64,000 nucleotides of DNA. Origin: an uncultured Dorea sp. GTDB lineage: Bacteria > Bacillota > Clostridia > Lachnospirales > Lachnospiraceae. The notes under the pieces were generated by a model. The model was given only the letters and a program-made list of their open reading frames with translations, ran no database searches and was not told the origin of the DNA. Below are positions 34,486-42,644 of this stretch, piece by piece. A program made the position numbers and the translations under genes. Location: contig CAJUMF010000012.1 in assembly GCA_910586965.1 (NCBI GenBank), forward strand, positions 35,169 through 99,168, given 5' to 3'. The stretch's first letter is position 1. Every line of letters starts with the position of its first letter.

Positions 34486-36811
34486 CCTGTTCACCTCTGC
34501 CTTTCTGCACCGTCGATGCAATCAGCTCCATCTCCCCGGTAAGCTCCACGCTCCCGTACCCGTCCGGCAGGATAAAGTGGTCGCCCTTCTTGATCACGCG
34601 CCCGTTGACGATTCCGCATCCCTCGATGACACTCACATTTAGAAAGGGATGGCTCTGGGTAAAACGCATCATCCCGTTGAGGTTCATCTTATACACGATA
34701 TAATAATCGCATGCAATGAGTTTTATCCACTGATTCTCCGGGATTTCCCTCACATTTTTCACACTGTCCGCTGCAGGCTCCGCCGGAACCTTTATAACAT
34801 CAATGCTTTTTTCCACATGGAGTTCCCTCGGTTTCCCATCTTTCAGCCGCCCGTAATCGTACACCCGGTATGTGATATCACTGTTCTGCTGAGTCTCTAA
34901 GATCATGCACCCGGCAGTGATGGCATGGACGCACCCCGGATTGATCTGGATAAAATCCCCTTTCTTAATCGGAATCTTCCGGATAAATGCATCCCACTGC
35001 CCCTCACGGATCATCCGCTCCATCTCTTCCTTCGTCTGTGCATTATGCCCCACCACAAGATGCGCGTCCTCGCCGCAGTCAATAATATACCAGCACTCTG
35101 TTTTTCCGAGAGAGCCGTTCTCATGCTCTCTTGCGTAAATGTCGTCAGGATGTACCTGTATGCTTAGATTCTCCTTTGCATCAATCACCTTCACCAGCAG
35201 CGGGAAACGGTCTTCCTCAAGATTCCCGAACAGATACCGCTCCTTCTCCCAAAGCTCGGAGAGAGTTTTCCCGACAAAACGCCTGTCATCCACCCCGTCG
35301 TCTCCGTTTGGGTGGGCGGAGATTCCCCAGCACTCCCCCACCTCATTTCCCGGGAGCTGGTAACCAAAATCCGTACCCAATCGGTTTCCTCCCCACACCA
35401 TCTCCTTAAGCACCGGATTCAGGAAAAGGATTGGCCGGGGCTTGCGGTTGATGCTGAGATTCGCGCCGTTTTTCCCCATTACCTGCTGATACCAGTAAGC
35501 GGAATCCTTCACCGTCCGCTTAAGGCTCTCGAAATCCACATACACGATGCCGAACCGCTCATTATATCCCCGCTCCCACTCAAAGTTATCCAAAAATGTC
35601 CACAGGAAATACCCCCGGATATCCACACCTTCATCATACGCCCGCTGCATTTGGCTCATATGTGCATCCAGGTAGTTGATCCGGTTCTGGTCATGGATGC
35701 GCCCGTCCTCCGACACAACGTCCAGCGCCGACATCCCGTTTTCCGTGATGAAAATAGGTTTCCCGTAGCGCTCATACAGGAAACGGCACCCCCAGTACAT
35801 GCACTCCGGCATGATTGGCCACCCTACAGCCGTCTTCGGCGCCCCGGGCTTGCGCTCTAAAAATACCGGCTCGCCCGTCTCGTCCGCCCGGACCCCATGG
35901 CCGTTGTAGATGCCCTGCCCAATAAAATCAACCGGCTGGCTGATAAGCTCCATATCCTCTTCCCTGAATCCCGGAAGGAACGCCGCAAACTTTTCAACCC
36001 CCTCCTCCGGGTATTTCCCGAAGATAATGGGGTCAAGATACCAGGACAGATTCCACGCCCAGTTATCCATTTTTTCATAGAATCCGAAATATGCTTTTCT
36101 CGCCGCCTCGATATCCGCACGCCTTTCCGACGCCGGGACCGGCACGCCAAAAGTCGGCGCGATTCCCACCTTCACCGGGCCTTTCGCGTATTCCTTAAGC
36201 GCCTTCACCGCCATCCCGTGACCCTTTAACACATTATGCACCATCTGGAAGGAAAGGGGCAGCGGCAGCTTATACCCCGGCGCGTGAGTTCCCCGCACAT
36301 GGCCGAAATTGCAAAAGCACTGAGGCTCGTCTATGGTGATAAAATACTCGCACAGGTCTGAGAAATTCTCCGCCGCCACCCGCGCATACTCACCAAACCA
36401 CTCCGGCGACTGGTCAGACACCCATCCGCCCCGCTCCTGGAGGCTCTGGGGATACTCCCAGTGGAACAGCGTGATAAACGGCTCGATTCCCTTCTCTTTC
36501 ATAAAATGAATCATATCCCGGTACATCCGGATTGCATCTTCATTCACTTTGCCGATGCCCTCCGGCAGAATCCGGCTCCAGTTCAGGGAAAACCGGTAAT
36601 GGCGGATTCCCATGTATTTCATCAGGGAGATGTCCTCTTTATATTTGCGGATAAAATCACAGCTTACCTCCGCGTCCGCCGCGTCCGCAATCCGCCCAGG
36701 CTCCCTCACAAACCGGTCCCAGATGCACTCCCCGGCAACTTCCTTCGCGCCTTTTCCTTCTATTTGATAAGCGCTGCTGGCAGCGCCCCATATAAAATCA
36801 TCCCGAAACAT
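34475..36811 (-). CDS. Fusion of GH1 beta-glycosidase and class I mannose-6-phosphate isomerase
   Basis: A single 778-residue frame. Residues 1-448 are a full GH1 barrel: FIWGAASSAYQIEG at the start, acid/base Glu162 in TIDEP (usually TxNEP) and nucleophile Glu357 in ITENG. Residues about 460-778 are a complete ManA-type isomerase with the zinc-site blocks IQVHPDD, KTECWYI and PGCVHAITAG. The first half would release mannose or glucose from beta-oligosaccharides and the second converts mannose 6-phosphate to fructose 6-phosphate. The start at 36811 follows AGGAGG by 6 bases. I saw no frameshift at the junction (KNGANLSINRKPRPILFLNP), so the fusion is real in this sequence. Confidence 0.9.
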   Translation of the reverse strand: MFRDDFIWGAASSAYQIEGKGAKEVAGECIWDRFVREPGRIADAADAEVSCDFIRKYKEDISLMKYMGIRHYRFSLNWSRILPEGIGKVNEDAIRMYRDMIHFMKEKGIEPFITLFHWEYPQSLQERGGWVSDQSPEWFGEYARVAAENFSDLCEYFITIDEPQCFCNFGHVRGTHAPGYKLPLPLSFQMVHNVLKGHGMAVKALKEYAKGPVKVGIAPTFGVPVPASERRADIEAARKAYFGFYEKMDNWAWNLSWYLDPIIFGKYPEEGVEKFAAFLPGFREEDMELISQPVDFIGQGIYNGHGVRADETGEPVFLERKPGAPKTAVGWPIMPECMYWGCRFLYERYGKPIFITENGMSALDVVSEDGRIHDQNRINYLDAHMSQMQRAYDEGVDIRGYFLWTFLDNFEWERGYNERFGIVYVDFESLKRTVKDSAYWYQQVMGKNGANLSINRKPRPILFLNPVLKEMVWGGNRLGTDFGYQLPGNEVGECWGISAHPNGDDGVDDRRFVGKTLSELWEKERYLFGNLEEDRFPLLVKVIDAKENLSIQVHPDDIYAREHENGSLGKTECWYIIDCGEDAHLVVGHNAQTKEEMERMIREGQWDAFIRKIPIKKGDFIQINPGCVHAITAGCMILETQQNSDITYRVYDYGRLKDGKPRELHVEKSIDVIKVPAEPAADSVKNVREIPENQWIKLIACDYYIVYKMNLNGMMRFTQSHPFLNVSVIEGCGIVNGRVIKKGDHFILPDGYGSVELTGEMELIASTVQKGRGEQDVC

Positions 36812-36909
36812 CCCATACCTCCTGAAATATCCTTCTGTCACAGCCCGGACGCGCAGGGTAATACAGACACTACACTAGCGCTCAGATACAGCAAACACGG
36901 TACTCCCGG

Positions 36910-37929
36910 TTACCGTCGGCCAAGTTCCGTGTCCGCCTCCCGCACGACACTGTGCTCCTTAATATAATCCACAATCTCATCCAGCTCCGTAAACGCCAGC
37001 CCCACATAGCTGTCCGCCGCCCCGTAGTAGATGGCAATCTTCCCGCTTTCGCTGTCATGGATGGTGGCACAGGGGAAACAGACATTCGGCACAAATCCCC
37101 GCTCCTCGTACCATTCCTCCGGCGTCAGCAGGAAATTCTCGCAGCGGTATTTCACTCTGGACGGCTCGTCAATGTCAAGAATCGCCCCGCCAATCGAATA
37201 CACATACCCGTTACAGGTACTCGTAACCCCATGGTAAAAAAGCAGCCACCCCTCGCTGGTCTCAATGGGCGCCGCGCCGCCGCCAATCTTCACCGCCTGC
37301 CACCACTCCGGATTTTTCCCCATGATATGGCGGTGTTTTCCCCAATACACAAGATCCGGGCTCTCGCTGATGAAAATATCCCCAAAAGGCGTATGCCCGC
37401 TGTCCGACGGCCTTGAGAGCATCAGGAAATTGCCGTTCACCTTTCGCGGGAACAGCACCGCATTCCGGTTAAACGGAAGAAACGGATTCTCTAATCTGGT
37501 AAATGTCCGGAAATCCGTGGTCTTCGCCATCCCAATCGCCGCCCCGTAAAAATCCTGGCACCAGATGATATAATAAGTATCCTCCACCTTCACAAGCCTC
37601 GGGTCGTAAGCGTACACCGGCATAAAGCTCTCCCCGTTCTCATCCACAAAAGGAATCTTATCCTTCTCAAAATCCCAGTGAATCCCGTCCTCACTCCTCC
37701 CAAGATAAATGTAGGGAATCCCGTTCACCTGCTCCCCCCGGAACACGCCGATAAAAGCGTCCCTATAAGGCATCACTGCGCTGTTAAAAATCCGCGCCAC
37801 CCCCTCCGCCGGGTTGCGCCCGATAATCGGATTCTCCGTATATCTCCACACCGGAGCACCTTTCAGATTCCCCGGTCTATCCTGCCACGGTACATTTGGC
37901 ACTGCCGGGCTAAACATCTTATATTTCAT
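36910..37929 (-). CDS. GH130 phosphorylase, probably beta-1,4-mannooligosaccharide phosphorylase
   Basis: A 339-residue five-blade beta-propeller enzyme of GH130. Family blocks include PAEGVARIFNSAVMPYRDAFIGVFRGE, AYDPRLVKVEDTYYIIWCQDFYG and APIETSEGWLLFYHGV; the catalytic Asp is in YDPRL. The shorter N-terminus matches the GH130_2 type, which uses phosphate to release mannose 1-phosphate from the non-reducing end of manno-oligosaccharides. It is cytosolic. AAGGAGG precedes the ATG. It is separated from the other GH130 gene by 624 bases with two long palindromes. Confidence 0.9.
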   Translation of the reverse strand: MKYKMFSPAVPNVPWQDRPGNLKGAPVWRYTENPIIGRNPAEGVARIFNSAVMPYRDAFIGVFRGEQVNGIPYIYLGRSEDGIHWDFEKDKIPFVDENGESFMPVYAYDPRLVKVEDTYYIIWCQDFYGAAIGMAKTTDFRTFTRLENPFLPFNRNAVLFPRKVNGNFLMLSRPSDSGHTPFGDIFISESPDLVYWGKHRHIMGKNPEWWQAVKIGGGAAPIETSEGWLLFYHGVTSTCNGYVYSIGGAILDIDEPSRVKYRCENFLLTPEEWYEERGFVPNVCFPCATIHDSESGKIAIYYGAADSYVGLAFTELDEIVDYIKEHSVVREADTELGRR

Positions 37930-37998
37930 AATGTAACCTCCTTGGTTTTTGCTTGTATTTGGTTATAGATTCATTTTATTGGCAGAAAGGACGCAGCA

Positions 37999-38166
37999 CT
38001 ATGGGGCAACTATCCCCCGCTGCCGGGGCAACGTGAAAGCAAACTAACCGCTGACTCCGGCTAAGGCGTTCGGGAAAGCCCTCACGCCTAAGTCTCCGTA
38101 GGCGGTGGATTTTGCTTTCACTAAAAGCGCCCCCTTAACCAGCCGCGGGGGATAGTTGCCCCATAG
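37999..38166. repeat. Long imperfect palindrome 1 in the GH130 intergenic region
   Basis: A perfect 22-base inverted repeat (37999-38020 with 38145-38166) encloses a second pair GTGAAAGCAAA/TTTGCTTTCAC (38033-38043 with 38111-38121) and a third ACCGC/GCGGT, with an AGGCG/CGCCT core. The whole folds as a hairpin of about 168 bases. It is not followed by a T run, so it is not a simple terminator. The rest of the 37930-38553 gap outside the two palindromes is C-rich on the plus strand and shows no gene. Confidence 0.85.
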
Positions 38167-38410
38167 CCGCTACTGTGCATTGGCTGCGGAAAATGTGAAC
38201 ACATCTACACATCGGTACAGCGCAAAAAGTGGCGTCGGCGCTCCAGTGCCTGCCAAGGTTTATCTCTTACCCCGACATCCACCGACACCCTAACGCCCTC
38301 CACCCCATCCCCTCCATACCAGCCAACTCCCGCCCTCACCCCACGCCCGCGCTCCCCACGCAGAGGTCTGCCCCATCGATACCGCCGAAACCCTGGCGTT
38401 ATAGCAGACA

Positions 38411-38560
38411 GCCGTAAGCGCCGACATGTTCACGATAAAGACCGTAGAAACACGCCGGCACTTAGCGAGGCGGTGACGCAAGTCGCCGCCGAGGTTAGTA
38501 CCGCTGCGTGTTTCTCAGAGCGAGAGCGCGTCTTTACGGGAATATGCCGGCGCTTACGGC
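38411..38560. repeat. Long imperfect palindrome 2, overlapping the end of the MGP gene
   Basis: GCCGTAAGCGCCG (38411-38423) pairs perfectly with 38548-38560. Inside are TAAAGAC/GTCTTTA (38436-38442 with 38530-38536), GAAACACGC/GCGTGTTTC (38447-38455 with 38506-38514) and GGCGGTGAC/GTCGCCGCC (38469-38477 with 38482-38490). The total is about 150 bases. Its 3' arm supplies the stop codon of the neighbouring GH130 gene. The core has ACTTAG before and TTAG after the inner hairpin, the same framing as palindrome 1. Confidence 0.85.
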
Positions 38561-39729
38561 GTCCTGTCCAGCAACTCCAGATTCCGCCGTATCATCTCGC
38601 ACCTCTGCGCCACGCACTCCACCGACCTGCCGGGGTCTTCTGGCGTATGGAACACATAATCCACTAATTTTTCCACCGTCGTCACAGCTACATGCATCCT
38701 TGTATCGCTGGCTGCGTAGTAGATATACACATCCCCGTTATCCTTAACGATTGCCCCATTGGTAAACACCACATTTGACACATCTCCGACCCGCTCCCAG
38801 TCTCTTGGCCCAAGCAGCATACCGGAAGGTTCTGCGATGACCTTCGCCGGATTATCCAGCGCCGTAGCAAAGGCATAGAGGACATACCTTAACCCCGCCG
38901 CCGTGTTGCGGACGCCGTGGGCGATATGGATCCACCCTCTGTCTGTCTTTATTGGCACTGCACCGGCGCCGTTTTTCGCCTCGGTGATGGTGTGGTATTT
39001 CCGCTTGCTGGTAATCATCTCTTCATCGATGACCGCGTGTTCGATATCGTCGCACAGTCCGAACCCAATCCCGCCGCCGGAGCCGGTGTCGATAAAGTCG
39101 TCCATGGGTCTTGTGTAAAATGCGTACTTTCCGCGGACGAACTCCGGGTGCAGCACAACGTTTCTCTGCTGGGGAGAGTTCAGCGTCTTTAAGTTGTCAA
39201 GCCGCTCCCACTGTTTTAAATCTTTCGTCCGCACGATTCCTGCCGCCGCCACCGCCGCAGAAAGGTCATTTACGGAGGTGCCCTTGCTCTCGGAGCAGAA
39301 TACGCCGTAGATATAGCCGTCCTCATGCTTTGTCAGGCGCATGTCATAGACATTGGTCTCCTCCGGGCAGACGTCGTCGAGAAGGATTGGGTAATCCCAG
39401 AACCGGAATCCTGAGATGCCGTCCTCGCTTTCTGCCACGCCGAAGAAAGACTTGCGGTCATTTCCCTCAATGCGGGCGACGAGGTAATATTTCCCGTCAA
39501 GCTCGATGGCTCCGGCGTTCATCACCGCATTGACCCCGAGCCGCTCCATAAAATACGGATTTGTCTCCTTGTTCAGGTCATACCGCCAGGTAAGCGGGAT
39601 ATGCTCCCTGGTGAGCACCGGATATTTGTAGCGGTCAAAAATTCCGTTGTAAAAGCCGGTCTTCTCATTTTTCCGGTTCAGCAGCTCTTCCTGCTTTTTT
39701 AATTCCGTTTCATATCTTTCATGCAGCAT
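38554..39729 (-). CDS. GH130 phosphorylase, probably 4-O-beta-D-mannosyl-D-glucose phosphorylase
   Basis: A 391-residue GH130_1-type enzyme. The N-terminal helix (MLHERYETELKKQEELL) and the blocks ERLGVNAVMNAGAIELDGKY, VARIEGNDRKSFFGVAES and NVYDMRLTKHEDGYIYGVFC are characteristic. It phosphorolyses mannosyl-glucose to mannose 1-phosphate and glucose. The start at 39729 follows GGAGGAA and overlaps the epimerase stop by one base, so epimerase and phosphorylase are coupled, matching their consecutive steps. The last two codons and the stop lie in palindrome 2. Confidence 0.93.
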   Translation of the reverse strand: MLHERYETELKKQEELLNRKNEKTGFYNGIFDRYKYPVLTREHIPLTWRYDLNKETNPYFMERLGVNAVMNAGAIELDGKYYLVARIEGNDRKSFFGVAESEDGISGFRFWDYPILLDDVCPEETNVYDMRLTKHEDGYIYGVFCSESKGTSVNDLSAAVAAAGIVRTKDLKQWERLDNLKTLNSPQQRNVVLHPEFVRGKYAFYTRPMDDFIDTGSGGGIGFGLCDDIEHAVIDEEMITSKRKYHTITEAKNGAGAVPIKTDRGWIHIAHGVRNTAAGLRYVLYAFATALDNPAKVIAEPSGMLLGPRDWERVGDVSNVVFTNGAIVKDNGDVYIYYAASDTRMHVAVTTVEKLVDYVFHTPEDPGRSVECVAQRCEMIRRNLELLDRTP

Positions 39730-40901
39730 CAGATGTTCCTCCTTATCACTTCCATACACATTCTCCCGTTGTGGTACGGGCATTTCCACGGCTCCACAAT
39801 CGGTTTATCTTCATATGGCACGCCGTCCTCATCAAGGAGCCAGTACCATTCTGAATCTCTCCTCGCATCAATCACATACGTCTTGATGTACTGCCAGATA
39901 TCCTTGGCAGCCTCCAGGTATTCCGTCCGGGATGCATTCTTTTCATAGCCGTTTAAAAATCCTACCACGGCCTCCGCCTGCACCCACCATACCCGATCTG
40001 TATCTACAACGCCCCTCTCGCACTCATTTGCAAGAGAATGACGGTTATATGCTGTTTCATAAACTTTCCTTGTCAAATCTCTGGTAATCGGCGTCATCTT
40101 CGCCGCATACGCCGGGTTGCCGATAACTTCCACTCCCCGGTCCACAAGCCACGCCGTCTCGATGTCATGGCCGTAGGAGTGAAGGTCGATAAGCGAATGG
40201 TACTCCGAGTCAAAGAACACTTCCTGCCTGTGAAGTTCCGGATTATACATTTTCTCTGCGAAAATGTCCAGCATCCACTCAAGCCGTTCCTTTACCTCTT
40301 TCTTCCCTGTCACCCGGTAAAATTCGGTGTACGCCTCGAACACATGCAAAAGCGTGTTCATGGTCCGCTGGGCAATCACACCGTTTTCCGATAATTTATC
40401 ATTTTCCACCGGGGCAAACTCCCGGTCAAATCCTTCTAAATATCCGCCCGCATCCCGGCACTTCTCCTCAATCAGCTCATAAAGCCCCTGTGCAATGCGG
40501 ATGCTCTCCTCATCCTTTGACGCGTCATAGTAGGAGGACAGCGCATAGATGGCAAACGCCTGGTTGTAAGTATGCTTTGTCGTATCCTCCGGCGTACCGT
40601 CATATTTTACCGACCAGAAGACGCCGCCGTACTCCTTATCCAGACAACATTCCTTCATAAATTCAAACCCATGCCTCGCCTCCGAAAGCAGGCTTTCCTC
40701 TCCAAACACCAGGTAAGCATTGGCAAAAAACCATGTGATACGGCTATTCAAGATACACCCCTTCACCGCACCCTCATCTACGATGCCGTCAAAGCCCATG
40801 TACCCATAAAATCCGCCGTACACATCATCCCTCAAAGATGCCCAGAAAGGAATGATACCCCGCCGTAAATGCTCCCTGACTTCCTCTTTCATATTTCTCA
40901 T
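39729..40901 (-). CDS. Cellobiose/mannobiose 2-epimerase (AGE family)
   Basis: A 390-residue (alpha/alpha)6-barrel enzyme. Blocks FWASLRDDVYGGFYGYMGFDG, TKHTYNQAFAIYALSSYYDA, HSYGHDIETAWLVDRG and CERGVVDTDRVWWVQAEAVVGF contain the expected catalytic His and Arg/Trp residues. It converts the reducing-end mannose of mannobiose to glucose, giving the substrate of the coupled phosphorylase. ATG 40901 is preferred to a TTG two codons upstream. It is downstream of the disrupted permease genes. Confidence 0.92.
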   Translation of the reverse strand: MRNMKEEVREHLRRGIIPFWASLRDDVYGGFYGYMGFDGIVDEGAVKGCILNSRITWFFANAYLVFGEESLLSEARHGFEFMKECCLDKEYGGVFWSVKYDGTPEDTTKHTYNQAFAIYALSSYYDASKDEESIRIAQGLYELIEEKCRDAGGYLEGFDREFAPVENDKLSENGVIAQRTMNTLLHVFEAYTEFYRVTGKKEVKERLEWMLDIFAEKMYNPELHRQEVFFDSEYHSLIDLHSYGHDIETAWLVDRGVEVIGNPAYAAKMTPITRDLTRKVYETAYNRHSLANECERGVVDTDRVWWVQAEAVVGFLNGYEKNASRTEYLEAAKDIWQYIKTYVIDARRDSEWYWLLDEDGVPYEDKPIVEPWKCPYHNGRMCMEVIRRNI

Positions 40902-40994
40902 ATTCAAAACACACCCCTTCCCGGATAATTCAAAATGTTTCCTTCTAAATCTTTCTAAGTCTTTCTTAACCTTTCCACCATCTCCGCCCGTGCT

Positions 40995-41593
40995 TTAAAA
41001 CTTCCGTTTCCAATACACAGGCGGCCCGTCGATGATGGCAGATTCATCCAGCGAAACCGGAAGATTTTCAAAATACTGGATAAAGATATAGATTGAGATA
41101 ACATCCGTTCCCATCATCATAATGATATAACCGTATAATGTATTGACGAAATTCAAGTTTACCATAATCTCATACACGGCTACCTGCATGGCGATTGCCG
41201 GAAGGAGCGCCGCAAAGGTAAACAAATTGCGGATAAGCCCGTTGCCCGGGAACTTAAATCTGTCCAGCACATAGGCGAGCTGCGTGCCGATAATGATAGA
41301 GCCAATCAATACCACCACAAGGATGATTGCAGAATTCATAAAGGCAAGCCCCATATCCGCTTTCTGAAATGCCTTCAGGAAGTTCCCCAGATTAAACCAG
41401 CTCTTGGGCATGGTCATAACATTTGTCGATTTGTACTCCGCGTCTGTCTTAAAGGCTGTGATTACGCAGGATACAAGGGGAATCACCGCGCAGAAGGACA
41501 CAAAGATCAAAGACAGATATTTGCAGACCGTCCAGATAATGAATTTCGCGCTGTAATGTTTTTCACTTTTACTGCATTTGCCTGTGCCGCCAT
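40995..41593 (-). pseudogene. Sugar ABC permease (MalG-type), frameshifted and truncated
   Basis: The expected start is ATG 41593 (MAAQANAVKVK), preceded by a GGGGG-rich site. At a run of five A on the minus strand (41559-41563) the frame must move by one base to continue into HYSAKFIIWTVCKYLSLIFV; six A would restore it. The protein then reads as a MalG-type permease through four hydrophobic segments to the EAA loop (PVSLDESAIIDG) and ends abruptly with PPVYWKRKF. About 100 residues including the last membrane segments are absent. The downstream gap to the epimerase is only 94 bases. It cannot make a normal permease. Confidence 0.8.
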
Positions 41594-41594
41594 G

Positions 41595-42599
41595 CTACCT
41601 GCCCCCTTTCGCTGCTGATGCCTGCGCTGCTTTCACGCGTTTCTTCTTCGCCGACCTGCTCTCGTCGTCCGCATGCATGTTCCGGAATGCGAACTTAAAG
41701 AACAACTTCTGCAATATCGTACAGATAAAGATAATGCACAGAAGGAATACTGCCATTGCCGACGCAAGCCCTACCTTCTGGTTGGTATGTGCAATCGTGT
41801 TCATTACTACAAAGAATGTTCCTGTTCCGTTTGCGCCGTCCGTAATAACGAATGGAGCCTCGAACGCGCTAAGCGAGCCTGTGATTGACAGGATGATATT
41901 CAGCGTGACGATGGTCTTGATACTTGGCAGGATAATGTACCGGAATTGCTGGAACTTATTTGCCCCGTCAAGGTCCGCCGCCTAATAGAGCGTATCGTCC
42001 ACCGACATGATTGCCCCGATAAAGAGTACCATCTGCTGTCCGCAGTACCTCCACACCGACGAGCCTACCAGCGACCAGTTGTTGATGGACTGGTCCTTGA
42101 GCCAGTAGGGGAGGTTTTCAAGCTGGAATCCGCACCACTGCAAGACCGTGTCAAATACGAACCCCCTCGTGTAGAAAAATTTGAAGATAAAACCGATGGC
42201 AATACCGTTGATCAGATAAGGGAAGAAGATCAGCCCTTTAAAAAGGCCGCTTGCCTTCACCTTCATGCTGAGTATCGTAGCCAGGTAAAGCGCCAGCGCA
42301 ATCTGAATCAGTGCGCCCACCATGTAGTAAAGGCAGAGCTTTAAGGAGGACACGATGTCCTTCCTCGCAAACAGCGCCCGGTAGTTGTCCAGTCCCACGA
42401 ATTTTCTCGCGCCCACATATTTCATCTTGTAAAAGCTGAATTTCACCATCTCTGCAAAGGGCAGATAGGTAAAGGTAAATAGCAAGAGCAGCGGAATGAT
42501 GATAAACGCAGTGATAATGACTGCCTGCTGCCCTTTCCTGCTCTTAAGCCACTGGCCGAACGTCTTTTTGTTCGTCATGACTGCTGTATTTGTTCCCAT
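41595..42599 (-). pseudogene. Sugar ABC permease (MalF-type) with an in-frame TAG in the EAA loop
   Basis: From ATG 42599 (GGAGG upstream) the frame encodes a MalF-type permease with the normal first membrane segments. It meets TAG at 41982-41984, exactly where MSVDDTLY should continue with Glu of the EAADLDGA loop. After the stop the same frame goes on, AADLDGANKFQQF through ITDGANGTGTFFVVM to a normal end at 41595, about 334 codons in all. One GAG-to-TAG change explains it. The stop removes the ATPase-docking loop and the last membrane segments. Confidence 0.85.
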
Positions 42600-42644
42600 A
42601 CACACTTTCCTCCGTCTTTTTAGAATCCTTTGGAGGGCGTGAGG

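Noticed and set aside
38229..38481. Two 62-63 residue frames on opposite strands in the GH130 gap
   Set aside because: Pro/Arg/His-rich low-complexity translations of a C-rich stretch, no ribosome sites, and overlap with palindrome 2.
41595..41804. A separate 69-residue gene
   Set aside because: It is the in-frame 3' end of the MalF-type permease.
41982..42599. A short complete permease of about 200 residues
   Set aside because: The frame continues beyond TAG with clear permease sequence, so this is a nonsense mutation, not a natural end.
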